Positions 30,766-42,942 are shown, counted from the stretch's first letter. The stretch is 64,000 nt of DNA from Allodiplogaster sudhausi (GCA_945643635.1 CALZFC010000060.1:634501-698500); one strand, 5' to 3'. Notes: generated by a model not told the origin, from the sequence alone. Program-made: numbers and translations.

Positions 30766-31055
30766 CATCAAAAAATATTTTACTATGCATAAATATTTAA
30801 CTGCTTTCACTTTTTAAATAAAATATCAAATTTTCCCGCCATGACAGCTTCAAATTATTCATCCAAATATTTTCATACTGTTTTATCCATCTTTTGTCGA
30901 ATTGAAAATGGTTACGTTCCAATAGAAATTTGCGACTAGGTGTATTTTTAAACTTTTAAATTTTCCCGCCAAAAAAAAGAAACCTTGTCCTCGACATCCA
31001 CAACACGCACGTCGACGGTCGCATTACCCACCTTCATCTGCGGAAGCGCGTATTT
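30766..31055 (-). pseudogene. Displaced piece of the PTP gene (intron and part of one exon)
   Basis: About 290 bases closely match 17965-18265, i.e. the PTP intron after the exon 18294-18196 and most of that exon (TTCATCTGCGGAAGCG and GTCGACGGTCG shared). The match stops abruptly at about 31055, where + strand module sequence begins. Confidence 0.75.
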
Positions 31056-31392
31056 CTTGAGTCGGCCACGCCTGCAACGCTCTGGATGAGGTAGAATCAA
31101 GCTTTGAAAACACTTTTACAGAAAAAAAAAACAGAAAAAAAGTTTCTTGCTTTAGGCGATGAATTTGGAGCGTAAGACCCTATGGGAGGGCGAAGGCGGG
31201 AAGATGCTGACAGAAGTTGTCAAGGAAATGGCCAAGGAAAAGGCAGTCGAGCTGGCACTCGAGAACTATAAGAAGGAACAAACTGCTGCCCCTCTGTGCA
31301 CTGCAGCCCCTCCGTCCATTACAACGGCCGATGAGAACGTCAGATCATATCCTCATATTTCAATGGTTTCCGCGAAACTTTTTAGGAGCTAA
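31056..31392 (+). pseudogene. Displaced piece of the cysteine-module gene
   Basis: Begins inside a B exon (GGCCACGCCTGCAACGCTC, as at 24810 and 26145) and continues through an intron into a linker exon at about 31156 (LERKTLWEGEGGKMLTEV), homologous to 26244-26471, ending at TAA 31390-31392. The sequence to 31830 continues the duplication. With no signal or A exon it cannot encode the family protein. Confidence 0.65.
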
Positions 31393-32255
31393 AATTATGT
31401 AATAGAGTGACAAATGTAAATTAAGCCAAGTTAGTACTAAGGGTGCAAAATGGAAAACTTATGCAAAAGTGTGAAAATATCTATGATTATGGTACTTTGG
31501 TTAATTTAGTTCGCTCTGCACTCACACTGAATCACATCATTAAACAAATTACTTAATTACTTCTTAACTAATTAAACGAACTTCCATTTTTTTTATTCGA
31601 ACATGAAATATTCAGACGACATCCGGCTCTCACAACGCGCTCTTCTTCAGCATCCCTGTCGGAATGCTGCTTCTCCTTCAGGCTTGCTCCGCCTACTCTC
31701 TTCCATTCTCTCCCAAGCATTAGTCAATAGTCAAAGAGCTCCATAAATGTTTTGAGTTATGCCATGTCTTTCTGTCGCATCGTGAAATAGTGCAGTTGGG
31801 AAAGGAGCAGAAGAGTTGTCGCCGACAATGATGATTGGAAGTTGTTGGAGTTTAGAGCTTGGTGAAAAAATAGAATGGACTTGAAATGGAGTTGTAGGGA
31901 ATGTATTTGATATAGAGATTCCTGTCGTCTACTTTGAAAACGGGAAACTCTGGTCTGGCTACGTATGGAAATTACTTCGAAAGGAAAAATGTTTATTGGA
32001 AGAAATGAATACCATCAAACATGAAATAGGAACATTATTTTATGTTATGGAACATTTTTTATGTTCTTCTTCCGTGATTTCTCATTTAGATCCCATCAAT
32101 GTAAATAATTCTTCAATTCCTCAAACAGGCGAGCATTTCATTTTAACAACTCATACATTCAACTACTACGTTTTTATCGCCACTGAAACGAAATCTAATA
32201 GTTCAAGTAGTTTATGAATTGACCGTTTTAATTGCATGTCATTGCTAAAATTGTT
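31393..32255. other. Spacer including duplicated flank
   Basis: 31571-31830 is the copy of 26565-26830. No gene is seen in the remainder. Confidence 0.4.
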
Positions 32256-32284
32256 TTAGAATGCATCTGAAATATCGCAACAGT

Positions 32285-32460
32285 TGTAAGACGCACAAGA
32301 AGCTGCAGACGAAGACCCCCATTCGGTGGTTGTTTTCGAGTACCTTGCTGTGGACCATGTTGTGGCCCTGGAAGAACTCGCGGCGGAACTGCTTGGCACC
32401 GCGTCCGGGTGTTGGTCCACTTCATGGTGATGCGGTCGTTGTTTGTCTCCTGTGAAACAA
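32285..32460 (-). pseudogene. Reverse-strand exon relic (FRREFFQGHNMVHSK)
   Basis: Higher GC than its surroundings. The reverse strand reads MKWTNTR in one frame and KQFRREFFQGHNMVHSK in the next, a one-base frameshift. Similarity to the small reverse exon near 11.15 kb (NAEFFRAHHS) suggests the same unknown parent gene. Confidence 0.35.
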
Positions 32461-33227
32461 AAAACGGGTTCAACAGATAGGGCCCCGGAAAGGAGAAAGA
32501 GACTGACGGCGAACAATGATCTTGCGTTTGTTCTTAATAATATGCACATCATTGTCTGGATTGTTCGAACGAAAGTTCCTTCCTGACGATTTCGTGATGT
32601 AATAAAACATTCAAATAGGTATACAAAATCTCATATTCAAACATTCTTGACAATTGGTTCAGCAAAATTGAAATGACCTTCAAAATTGTGATATAAGCAT
32701 TTTATTTTAAACTTTGAACTAAGTATGATGACCTTGAAATGTTCCATTTAGAAAAACAAATTTGAGGTAGAATATGCAGATCATTGTCTCGTTTCTTCGA
32801 ACGAACGTTGATTACTGGAGATATGTGTTAAAATAAAAAAAAAGCGTTTAAAATAATGACAAAAGTCTCCGTTGTAAAGTGTTGATTTTGAGGATAATAA
32901 TTATTTTTCAGTTTATTGGATGAGAAAAAATAAATCATGATTTTACTTTAAGTACGTCATTATATATGATTTTTTGCTTTAGGTATTTTCCTACGAAAGA
33001 TGAGATGGAAGGTTTATAGCACAAGATATGGAATTTAAAGAAGGGCGATCACCAAAAAATTGCAATTGTATGTTCAAACGTGCAAAGGTTTCAAACGGAA
33101 GTCCATTTAATTACTCAAAAAAGTACGGTAGACGAGATCGCTAAAGTAGCGCTGGTTTGCAAGTGAGATGTTATTGCTCGTTTACTAATTTCATACTGTT
33201 TTGCCTAATATTCATTAGTTTATTCCT
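32461..33227. other. AT-rich spacer
   Basis: No supported feature before the complex repeats begin. Confidence 0.4.
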
Positions 33228-34480
33228 CTAGATAGTTCACAAGCAGAAACGGCTTAAATGAGAACACAAGCCCATGGAGAAAGATTGGAGAGCAGGCATG
33301 AGAGCGAGAGAAAGCGACGAGAATCACTATGCATTGAGAGATCAGACGAGCAGAGAAAAGAAAAACAAGTTCGCCGAGGCTGCTCGCAAAACACGGAGGT
33401 TAGACAACGAAACAGTCGCTTAGCTCCGCCCCTCGACGAAAACAGCCCGTTATAGGTGCGTTTTTGAGAGGTTAGAGAAAAAAAGTCACAGGCGCGAAAA
33501 GGCGAGATAGCGTTGGCAGAGAAAAACAGACGTCGACTCTCACTTCGCACCTCCATCGACCACTTCGCACCTCTTGCAAACATACAGCCAAACAAATGAA
33601 ATACATTAAATACATACACTTACAACTTACTTTTCCACTCTCTCTCTATTTCTCTGTCTTCCTCTCGTATTCCTCTGTCTCTCTGCAAAAATCTGCATTT
33701 TTTCGTGGCCATTGAACGCATTCACAAGCCATTTAAAGTTTTTAGCACGATGTCAACATGTGTGTGTCTTTCCATTAAAACACATTAAAACACTTACAAA
33801 GAAACCGAAAGTTGACTCTCTCTCTATACCAGTGAATTGTACAAAGGAAGAGCTTTGTAATGAGCTACAGAGAGATGTATATAATTCACGTTGAGCGTTC
33901 TCACAGACACTTACAAGTACACGATCAAGTCCTGAAGCAGCCTGTTCACTTAGAAAGAAAGAGAGAGAGAGACGACATAGAGAAAGAGAAAGAGAGAGAG
34001 ACAGTTCTATCATGTCTCTCACACTCTACTCTTACTCTCTGATTTTTTTTTGTAATTTTATGTAACCTTTAAAGCAGTAAAACTCTTAAAATAATAATTT
34101 TTTGGCACTTTGCCAGCATTCCAAGTACGCACACTCAGCATCATGAACTCCCTTCGAAAACTCGGCAAGTGTAGGTTGCGCAAATTCATAGGCATCCAGC
34201 GCTTTCTTTCAAACGCCGGTTTAGTTACCCAAGTTTGAGGTAGCTCCTCACTCTTGGGTCTGCCTTCCTGGCTCTGCATTCCGTTCGGCGAATTCAAGGC
34301 ACCGCCACACGGTTGGTTCGCCTGTGGGCCTGGCCGCTCATTTTTTGCGAACGCATGGAACCGCTGCTTTGGCGGTTTCTTGCGAACGCTTGGAACTGCA
34401 GCTTTTGCGGTTCCTTGCGACCGTTTGGAACTGCAGTTTTTGCGGCCAGGCTCATTTAGAGCAATCTGAAATAAAGGAAG
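33228..34480. repeat. Composite repeat unit, copy 1 (blocks R1-R2-R3)
   Basis: R1 (33228-33600) contains CTCCGCCCCTCGACGAAAAC. R2 (33600-34060) is CT-rich, then has a GTATATAATTCACGTTGAG phrase and a GA-rich tract. R3 (34060-34480) carries the SL1-like element. The same order recurs at about 38.06-39.28, 40.21-41.41 and 43.26-44.03 kb, with deletions. Long reverse-strand ORFs in R1 are conserved only because the DNA is. Confidence 0.75.
34218..34377 (+). ncRNA. SL1-like spliced-leader RNA candidate, copy 1
   Basis: 34218-34239 matches the 22-nt nematode SL1 at 21 positions (GGTTTAGTTACCCAAG then TTTGAG; G for A at position 7) and is followed at once by GT. The donor sits inside a stem: ACCCAAG (34227-34233) pairs with CTTGGGT (34253-34259) and TGAGG (34236-34240) with CCTCA (34246-34250), loop TAGCT. 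This mirrors stem I of known SL RNAs. Downstream are an Sm-like ATTTTTTG (34340-34347) and a hairpin AACCGC...GCGGTT (34359-34377). The donor-to-Sm distance of about 100 nt is longer than usual, so activity is uncertain. Confidence 0.55.
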
Positions 34481-34905
34481 CATATTAAAACTATCACTCC
34501 GAGCTGATATTCTCTTCAAATCTTTGTGTGCAGTTGAGCCAGCCGTATGTAATCACAAGTCTTTAATTTAGCGTAAAACATTTAGAGAGAGCTCGGAAGC
34601 TGTGTCTCTCTCTATCCTACATTTTTCTACAGAGAAAGGCGGTTTTTTTTAGCTATGTAATGTTGTATAAAAGTAAGTCTGAACGATTAGACATTTAAAA
34701 GAAGTTTCCTCATCCGAGGTCTGAGAACAAAAAAAAATTGGCCCCGCTGAGAAAAAAATTTTGATCGAAAAGCCGTCAAGTATAGTGTGCGCCGGTTCAT
34801 GGGCATCCCAGAAATCGGTTTAATCGGCGAATTCCAGCACCGCCTCACGGTTGGTTAGCCTGTGAGCCTGGCCGCTCATTTTTTGATGTTCCTTGCGAAC
34901 ACATG

Positions 34906-35033
34906 GAATGGCCTTCTTAGCTTGACGTGACGTCGAGCTGAGATGGCCTTCTTGGCTTGACGTGACGTCGAGCTGAGATGGCCTTCTTGGCTTGAAGTGA
35001 CGTCGAGTTGAGATGGCCTTCTTGGCTTGACCA
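34906..35033 (+). repeat. 35-bp minisatellite, array 1
   Basis: About 3.6 copies of GAGATGGCCTTCTTGGCTTG + ACGTGACGTCGAGCT. The unit contains the palindrome GACGTC. Confidence 0.8.
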
Positions 35034-35965
35034 CAAAAACTCTTTAAAATAGAATTAAAAATAGAGAGAGCCTAAAAGAGCCGCCTCTCTCTATGGTGTC
35101 GGATGCTGCAGAGAAAAGCGGTTCTTCTGATGCATCTTAAGTAATTAAAGTACAACGATAAAGTGTCTCTCTCGCAGCTTGGCAAGTTGCCAAGCGCCAT
35201 TCAAGACATGGAGCCATATGAAATTTTTGGTCGAAAAGCCGTCAAGTATAGTGTGCGCCGGTTCATGGGCATCCCAGAAATCGGTTTAATCGGCGAGTTC
35301 GCCTGTGGGCATGGCCGCTCATTTTTTGCCGTTACTTGCGAACGCATGGAACCGCTGCTTTGGCGGTTTCTTGCGAACGCTTGGAACTGCAGCTTTTGCG
35401 GTTCCTTGCGAACGCTTGGAACTGCAGGTTCTGCGGTTCCTTGCGACCGTTTGGAACTGCAGGTTCTGCGGTTCCTTGCGACCGTTTGGAACTGCAGTTT
35501 TTGCGGCCAGGCTCATTTAGAGCAATCTGAAATAAAGGAAGCATATTAAAACTATCACTCCGAGCTGATATTCTCTTCTAAACTTTGTGTGCAGTTGAGC
35601 CAGCCATATGTAATCACAAGACTTTAATTTAGCGTAAAACATTTAGAGAGAGCTCGGAAGCTGTGTCTCTCTCTATCCTACATTTTTCTACAGAGAAAGG
35701 CGGTTTTTTTTAGCTATGTAATGTTGTATAAAAGTAAGTCTGAACGATTAGACATTTAAAAGGAGTTTCCTCATCCGAGGTCTGAGAACAAAAAAAATTG
35801 GCCCCGCTGAGAAAAAAATTTTGGTCGAAAAGCCGTCAAGTATAGTGTGCGCCGGTTCATGGGCATCCCAGAAATCGGTTTAATCGGCGAATTCAAGGCA
35901 CCGCCTCACGTTTGGTTAGCCTGTGAGCCTGGCCGCTCATTTTTTGCTGTTCCTTGCGAACGCAT

Positions 35966-36420
35966 GGAATGGCCTTCTTGGCTTGACGTGTCGTCGAGCT
36001 GAGATGGCCTTCTTGGCTTGACGTGACGTCAAGCTGAGATGGCCTTCTTGGCTTGACGTGTCGTCGAGCTGAGATGGCCTTCTTAGCTTGACGTGACAGT
36101 CGAGCTGAGATGGCCTTCTTGGCTTGGCTTGACGTGACGTCGAGTTGAGATGGCCTTCTTGGCTTGACGTGACGTCGAGCTGAGATGGCCTTCTTAGCTT
36201 GACGTGACGTCGAGCTGAGATGGCCTTCTTGGCTTGACGTGACGTCGAGTTGAGATGGCCTTCTTGGCTTGACGTGACGTCGAGTTGAGATGGCCTTCTT
36301 GATTTGACGTGATGTCGAGTTGAGATGGCCTTCTTGGCCTGACATGACGTAGAGCTGAGATGACCTTCTTGTCTTGACGTGACGTCGAGCTGAGATGGCC
36401 TTCTCAGCTCAACGTGTAGT
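35966..36420 (+). repeat. 35-bp minisatellite, array 2 (longest)
   Basis: About 13 copies of the same 35-bp unit. The reverse strand is open across it in more than one frame because the unit has no reverse stop and is not a multiple of three; this is a property of the repeat, not evidence of a protein. Confidence 0.85.
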
Positions 36421-36559
36421 GGTTTCGGGGAAGGCAATTTCTTTGTATCTTGCTTCATTTTTATCGCAGAAACATAGTTGATTGCTCAAAATGACCAGAA
36501 AAATTTGAAGATTTCTATAGTAGCACTTAGAACACATGATAAGAAGAGCACTTTGCAAT

Positions 36560-37190
36560 GGAGCTTTGTAAAGCACTTATTCCTCTAGATAGTTCCCAAG
36601 CTGAAGTGTATCAATCACTGTCTCTCTCTCAAGTTAAACACATTTATCCCGTATACATCTTTCTCTCATGTCTTTGGCATACTCAGCGAAATAGCGTTGC
36701 GCAGAGAAAATTATTTTGGTCGAAAAGCCGTCAAGTATAGGTTGCGCTGGTTTACGGGCATCCCAGAACTCGGTTTCTTCGAGGCGCAGCCTCATGTTTG
36801 TTCCTGGCTCCGCATTTCGTTGAGCCGGAATGGCCTTCTTGGTTCTGCATTCAGTGGAACTGAGAACTGAGTTGGCCGTCTCGGCTTGACGTGCCGTGGA
36901 GCTGAGAGAGCCTTCTTGGCTTGGCGTTACGTCGAGCTGAGGTGGCCTTCTTAGCTCTACGTGCAGTGGAGCCGGGATAGGCCTTTTTAAATAGTTTTTT
37001 TTATTAATAGTAAAATGACAATGTGAAGCTTAGAATTACCTGAAAAATTAGGAGTCTTTATTAGTGCATAGAATTACTTAAACTCTCATACTTAGCATGC
37101 TTTCTGATGTGCTGTATTCGTAAGCTCTTTGGCGTGCTCTGAACTCTTCTTCAAACCTTTGATGTTTTCCTTTCTCTTCTTGCACTCCAG
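36560..37190. repeat. Duplicated block, also at about 42.4-42.95 and 45.16-45.7 kb
   Basis: Contains AGTATAGGTTGCGCTGGTTTA and CTCGGTTTCTTCGAGGCG. 36.62-37.67 kb matches 45.16-46.21 kb at an offset of about 8539, ending at ACTTAGTTAA in both. Confidence 0.7.
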
Positions 37191-37197
37191 CTAAAAA

Positions 37198-37625
37198 CTC
37201 ATTACATCTTCTTTAACTCCCTAAGCTTAGCTGAGACCCTTAACTCTAAAAACTCCTTAACTCTTCTTACTTAAACTCTCATACTTAGCATGCTTTATGA
37301 TATGCTGTATTCGTAAGCTCTTTAGCGTGCTCTGAACTCTTCTTCAAACCTTTGATGTCTTTCTTTCTCTTCTTGCACTCCAACTAAAAACTCATTAGAT
37401 CTTTTTTAACTCCCTAAGCTTAGCTTAGACCCTGAACTCTAAAAACTCCTTAACTCTTCTTTAACTCCCTAAGCATAGCTGAGACGCTGAACTCTAAAAA
37501 CTCCTTAACTCTTCTTTAACTCCCTAAGCTTAGCTGAGACCCTGAACTCTAAAAACTCCTTAACTCTTCTTTAACTCCCTAAGCTTAGCTGAGACCATGA
37601 ACTCTAAAACTTTTTTTTGTTCTTT
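37198..37625 (+). repeat. 55-bp minisatellite, array 1
   Basis: Tandem copies of CCTTAACTCTTCTTTAACTC + CCTAAGCTTAGCTGAGACCC + TGAACTCTAAAAACT (55 bp). Other arrays lie at 39950-40170, 42985-43195 and 45740-46150. Confidence 0.8.
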
Positions 37626-38059
37626 AGCTCCCTAAAATAGCGGTACTCCCGGAAATAGCGTAACTTAGTTAACTAGTTCCTCTAGATAGTTCACAAGTTC
37701 CTCTAGATAGTTCACAAGCAGAAACGGCTCTCGGAGCAAAATGCATGGGAGAAATAGAGGAGAGCAAGCAAGAGAGCGAGAGAAAGCGACGAGAGTCATT
37801 TTGTATTGAGAGATTAGACGAGCAAAGAAAAGAAAAACAAGTTCGCCGAGGCTGCGACACCCGAGATCACCGAGGCTGCTCGCAAAACACGGAGGTTAGA
37901 CAACGAAACAGTCGCTTAGCTCCGCCCCTCGACGAAAACAGCCCGTTATAGGTGCGTTTTTGAGAGGTTAGAGAAAAAAAGTCACAGGCGCGAAAAGGCG
38001 AGATAGCGTTGGCAGAGAAAAACAGACGTCGACTCTCACTTCGCACCTCCGTCGACCAC

Positions 38060-39280
38060 TTCGCACCTATTCCTCTAGATAGTTCCCAAGCTGAAGTGTA
38101 TCTCGGAACAAAATGCATGGGAGAAATAGAGGAGAGCGGGCATGAGAGTTTCAAAGCGACGAAATAACGCCTCATTTTGAGAGGTTAGACGAGCAGAGAA
38201 AAGAAAAACAAGTTCGCCGAGGCTTAAGCTCCGCCCCAAAACGAACGAAATAGCTCGCAAAACGCGGAGGTTAGACAACGAAACAGTCGCTTAGCTCCGC
38301 CCCTCGACGAAAACAGCCCGTTATAGGTGCGTTTTTGAGAGGTTAGAGAAAAAAAGTCACAGGCGCGAACAGGCGAGATAGCGTTGGCAGAGAAAAACAG
38401 ACGTCGACTCTCACTTCGCACCTCCGTCGACCACTTCGCACCTCTTGCAAACATACAGCCAAACAAATGAAATACATTAAATACATACACTTACAACTTA
38501 CTTTTCCACTCTCTCTCTATTTCTCTGTCTTCCTCTCGTATTCCTCTGTCTCTCTGCAAAAATCTGCATTTTTTCGTGACCATTGAACGCATTCACAAGC
38601 CATTTAAAGTTTTTAACACGATGTCAGCATATGTGTGTCTTTCCATTAAAACACATTAAAACACTTACAAAGAAACCGAAAGTTGACTCTCTCTCTATAC
38701 CAGTGAATTGTACAAAGGAAGAGCTTTGTAATGAGCTACAGAGAGATGTATATAATTCACGTTGAGCGTTCTCACAGACACTTACAAGTACACGATCAAG
38801 TTCTGAAGTAGCCTGTTCACTTAGAAAGAAAGAGAGAGAGAGACGACATAGAGAGAGAGAAAGAGAGAGAGAGACAGTTCTATCATGTCTCTCACACTCT
38901 ACTCTTACTCTCTGATTTTTTTTTGTAATTTTATGTAACCTTTAAAGCAGTAAAACTCTTAAAATAATATTTTTTTGGCACTTTGCCAGCATTCCAAGTA
39001 CGCACACTCAGCATCATGAACTCCCTTCGAAAACTCGGCAAGTGTAGGTTGCGCAAATTCATAGGCATCCAGCGCTTTCTTTCAAACGCCGGTTTAGTTA
39101 CCCAAGTTTGAGGTAGCTCCTCACTCTTGGGTCTGCCTTCCTGGCTCTGCATTCCGTTCGGCGAATTCAAGGCACCGCCACACGGTTGGTTCGCCTGTGG
39201 GCCTGGCCGCTCATTTTTTGCCGTTACTTGTGAACGCATGGAACCGCTGCTTTGGCGGTTTCTTGCGAACGCTTGGAACA
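38060..39280. repeat. Composite repeat unit, copy 2
   Basis: Blocks R1-R2-R3 as in copy 1, with a partial extra R1 just upstream (37.67-38.06 kb). Confidence 0.7.
39091..39260 (+). ncRNA. SL1-like candidate, copy 2
   Basis: SL1-like 22-mer at 39091-39112 with the same G at position 7, GT donor, identical stem-loop, Sm-like ATTTTTTG at 39213-39220 and the terminal hairpin ending at 39260. Confidence 0.55.
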
Positions 39281-39555
39281 GATAAAGGCGGTTTTTTTTA
39301 GCTATGTAATGTTGTATAAAAGTAAGTCTGAACGATTAGACATTTAAAAGAAGTTTCCTCATCCGAGGTCTGAGAACAAAAAAAATTGGCCCCGCTGAGA
39401 AAAAAATTTTGTTCGAAAAGCCGTCAAGTATAGTGTGCGCCGGTTCATGGGCATCCCAGAAATCGGTTTAATCGGCGAATTCCAGACACCGCCTCACGAT
39501 TTGTTAGCCTGTGAGCCTGGCCGCTCATTTTTTAATGTTCCTTGCGAACACATGG

Positions 39556-39715
39556 AATGGCCTTCTTAGCTTGACGTGACGTCGAGCTGAGATGGCCTTC
39601 TTATCTTGACGTGACGTCGAGCTGAGATGGCCTTCTTGGCTTGACGTAACGTCGAGCTGAGATGGCCTTCTTGGCTTGACGTGACGTCGAGTTGAGATGG
39701 CCTTCTTGGCTCTAC
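39556..39715 (+). repeat. 35-bp minisatellite, array 3
   Basis: About 4.5 copies of the 35-bp unit. Confidence 0.8.
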
Positions 39716-39949
39716 GTGCAGTGGAGCCGGGATAGGGCTTTTTTAATGTTTTTTTATTAATTGTAAAATGACGATGTGCAGCTTAGAATTACCTGAAAAA
39801 TTAGGAGTCTTTATTAGTGCATAGATTTACTTAAACTCTTAAACTTCGCATGCTTTCTGATGTGCTGTATTCGTAAGCTCTTTGGCGTGCTCTGAACTCT
39901 TCTTCAAACCCTTGATGTCTTTCTTTCTGTTCTTGCACTCCAGCTAAAA

Positions 39950-40170
39950 GCTCATTAGCTTTTTACTCCCTAAGCTTAGCTGAGTCCCGAAACTTTAAAA
40001 AACTCCTTAACTCTTCTATAACTCCCTAAGCTTAGCTGCGACCCTGAACTCTAAAAACTCCTTAACTCTTCTTTAACTGCCTAAGCTTAACTGAGCCCCA
40101 AAACTCTAAAAATTCCTAAAGCTTAACTGAGCCCCAAAACTCTAAAAACTCCTAAACTCTTCTTTAAGCT
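39950..40170 (+). repeat. 55-bp minisatellite, array 2
   Basis: Degenerate copies of the 55-bp unit with TAAGCTTA cores. Confidence 0.7.
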
Positions 40171-40209
40171 CTTAAGCTCCCTAAAATAGCGGTAGTCCCA
40201 GAAATAGCG

Positions 40210-41410
40210 TAACTTAGTTAACTAGTTCCTCTAGATAGTTCCCAAGCTGAAGTGTATCTCGGAGCAAATTGCATGGGAGAAATAGAGGAGAGCAAGCATG
40301 AGAGCGAGAGAAAGCGACGAGAATCACTATGCATTGAGAGATTAGACGAGCAGAGAAAAGAAAAAGCTGCTCGCAAAACGCGGAGGTTAGACAACGAAAC
40401 AGTCGCTTAGCTCCGCCCCTCGACGAAAACAGCCCGTTATAGGTGCGTTTTTGAGAGGTTAGAGAAAAAAAGTCACAGGCGCGAAAAGGCGAGATAGCGT
40501 TGGCAGAGAAAAACAGACGTCGACTCTCACTTCGCACCTCCGTCGACCACTTCGCACCTCTTGCAAACATACAGCCAAACAAATGAAATACATTAAATAC
40601 ATACACTTACAACTTACTTTTCCACTCTCTCTCTATTTCTCTGTCTTCCTCTCGTATTCCTCTGTCTCTCTGCAAAAATCTGCATTTTTTCGTGGCCATT
40701 GAACGCATTCACAAGCCATTTAAAGTTTTTAGCACGATGTCAACATATGTGTGTCTTTCCATTAAAACACATTAAAACACTTACAAAGAGACCGAAAGTT
40801 GACTCTCTCTCTATACCAGTGAATTGTACAAAGTAAGAGCTTTGTAATGAGCTACAGAGAGATGTATATAATTCACGTTGAGCGTTCTCACAGACACTTA
40901 CAAGTACACGATCAAGTCCTGAAGTAGCCTGTTCACTTAGAAAGTAAGAGAGAGAGAGACGACATAGAGAGAGAAAGAAAGAGAGAGAGAGACGACATAG
41001 AGAGAGAAAGAGAGAGAGACAGTTCTATCATGTCTCTCACACTCTACTCTTACTCTCTGATTTTTTTTGTAATTTTATGTAACCTTTAAAGCAGTAAAAC
41101 TCTTAAAATAATAATTTTTTGGCACTTTGCCAGCATTCCAAGTACGCACACTCAGCATCATGAACTCCCTTCGAAAACTCGGCAAGTGTAGGTTGCGCAA
41201 ATTCATAGGCATCCAGCGCTTTCTTTCAAACGCCGGTTTAGTTACCCAAGTTTGAGGTAGCTCCTCACTCTTGGGTCTGCCTTCCTGGCTCTGCATTCCG
41301 TTCGGCGAATTCAAGGCACCGCCACACGGTTGGTTCGCCTGTGGGCCTGGCCGCTCATTTTTTGCCGTTATTTGCGAACGCATGGAACCGCTGCTTTGGC
41401 GGTTTCTTCT
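40210..41410. repeat. Composite repeat unit, copy 3
   Basis: Blocks R1-R2-R3. The GA-rich tract near 40940-41030 is expanded by a second AGAGACGACATAGAGAGAG copy. Confidence 0.7.
41235..41404 (+). ncRNA. SL1-like candidate, copy 3
   Basis: SL1-like 22-mer at 41235-41256, GT donor, identical stem-loop, Sm-like ATTTTTTG at 41357-41364 and the terminal hairpin to 41404, just before a 35-bp minisatellite array (41405-41520). Confidence 0.55.
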
Positions 41411-41489
41411 TGGCTTGACGTGACGTCGAGCTGAGATGGCCTTCTTGGCTTGACGTGACGTCGAGCTGAGATGGCCTTCTTGGATTGAA

Positions 41490-42942
41490 GTGACGTCGAG
41501 TTGAGATGGGCTTCTTGGCTTGACCACAAAAACTCTTTAAAATAGAATTAAAAATAGAGAGAGCCTAAAAGAGCCGCCTCTCTCTATGGTGTCGGATGCT
41601 GCAGAGAAAAGCGGTTCTTCTGATGCATCTTAAGTAATTAAAGTACAACGATAAAGTGTCTCTCTCGCAGCTTGGCAAGTTGCCAAGCGCCATTCAAGAC
41701 ATGGAGCCATATGAAATTTTTGGTCGAAAAGCCGTCAAGTATAGTGTGCGCCGGTTCATGGGCATCCCAGACATCGGTTTAATCGGCGAATTCAAGGCAC
41801 CGCCACACGGTTGGTTTGCGAACACATGGAATGGCCTTCTTAGCTTGATGTGACGTCGAGCTGAGATGGACTTCTTGGCTTAACGTGACGTCGAGCTGAG
41901 ATGGCCTTCTTAGCTCAACGTGTTGTGGTGTCGGGAAAGGCAATTTCTTTGTATCTTGCTTCATTTTTATCGCAGAAACAAAGTTGATTGCTCAAAATGA
42001 CCAGAAAAATTTGAAGATTTCAATAGTAGCACTTAGAACACATGATAAGAAGAGCACTTAGCAATAGAGCTTTGCAAAAAACTCTTTAAAATAGAATTAA
42101 AAATAGAGAGCGCTTAAAAGAGCCACCGCTCTCTATGTTGTCGGATGCAGCAGAGAAAGACGGCTCTTCTGATGTATCTAACGTCGTGAAAGTACAACGT
42201 TAAAGTTTCTCTCTCGCCACTGGGCACGCTGCCAAACGAATCAAAACATGCAGCCATATGTACTCGGTTTGTACTTTCTTTTTGTATTTTCTACGCTTTA
42301 ATATGGCTCTCCTTTGATGTAAAATAGCTTATTACAGAGCTCTCAGTCTGCACATTTTATATATCTAACTCTTTCTCTGTATCTCTCGCAATCACTGTCT
42401 CTCTCTCAAGTTAACCACATTTATCCCGCATACATCTTTCTCTCATGTCTTTGGCATACTCAGCGAAATAGCGTTGCGCAGAGAAAATAATTTTGGTCGA
42501 AAAGCCGTCAAGTATAGGTTGCGCTGGTTTACGGGCATCCCAGAACTCGGTTTCTTCGAGGCGCAGCCTCATGTTTGTTCCTGGCTCCGCATTTCGTTGA
42601 GCCGGAATGGCCTTCTTGGTTCTGCATTCAGTGGAACTGAGAACTGAGTTGGCCGTCTCGGCTTGACGTGCCGTGGAGCTGAGAGAGCCTTCTTGGCTCG
42701 GCGTTACGTCGAGCTGAGGTGGCCTTCTTAGCTCTACGTGCAGTGGAGCCGGGATAGGCCTTTTTAAATAGTTTTTTTTATTAATAGTAAAATGACAATG
42801 TGAAGCTTAGAATTACCTGAAAAATTAGGAGTCTTTATTAGTGCAGAGAATTACTTAAACTCTCATACTTAGCATGCTTTCTGATGTGCTGTATTCGTAA
42901 GCTCTTTGGCGTGCTCTGAACTCTTCTTCAAACCTTTGATGT
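41490..42942. repeat. 1.45-kb segmental duplication, copy A
   Basis: Matches 44252-45704 at a constant offset of 2762 with only a few substitutions seen. It contains the hairpin elements at 41554-41587 and 42103-42136. Confidence 0.8.

Noticed and set aside
33254..33619. 121-codon reverse ORF (also near 38.3 and 40.3 kb)
   Set aside because: Present only where the R1 repeat is intact, broken in other copies, and with no protein-like features.
35966..36420. CRISPR-like array
   Set aside because: The 35-bp units are directly adjacent with no spacers, in a eukaryotic sequence.
35893..36458. Reverse-strand ORFs of 150 and 173 codons with repeats like RRPSQLDVTSS
   Set aside because: They are translations of the 35-bp minisatellite in several frames; openness comes from unit composition.
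36760..36790. U4 snRNA-like phrase GGTTTCTTCGAGGCG
   Set aside because: Similarity covers only about 15 bases and no flanking U4 structure is visible.
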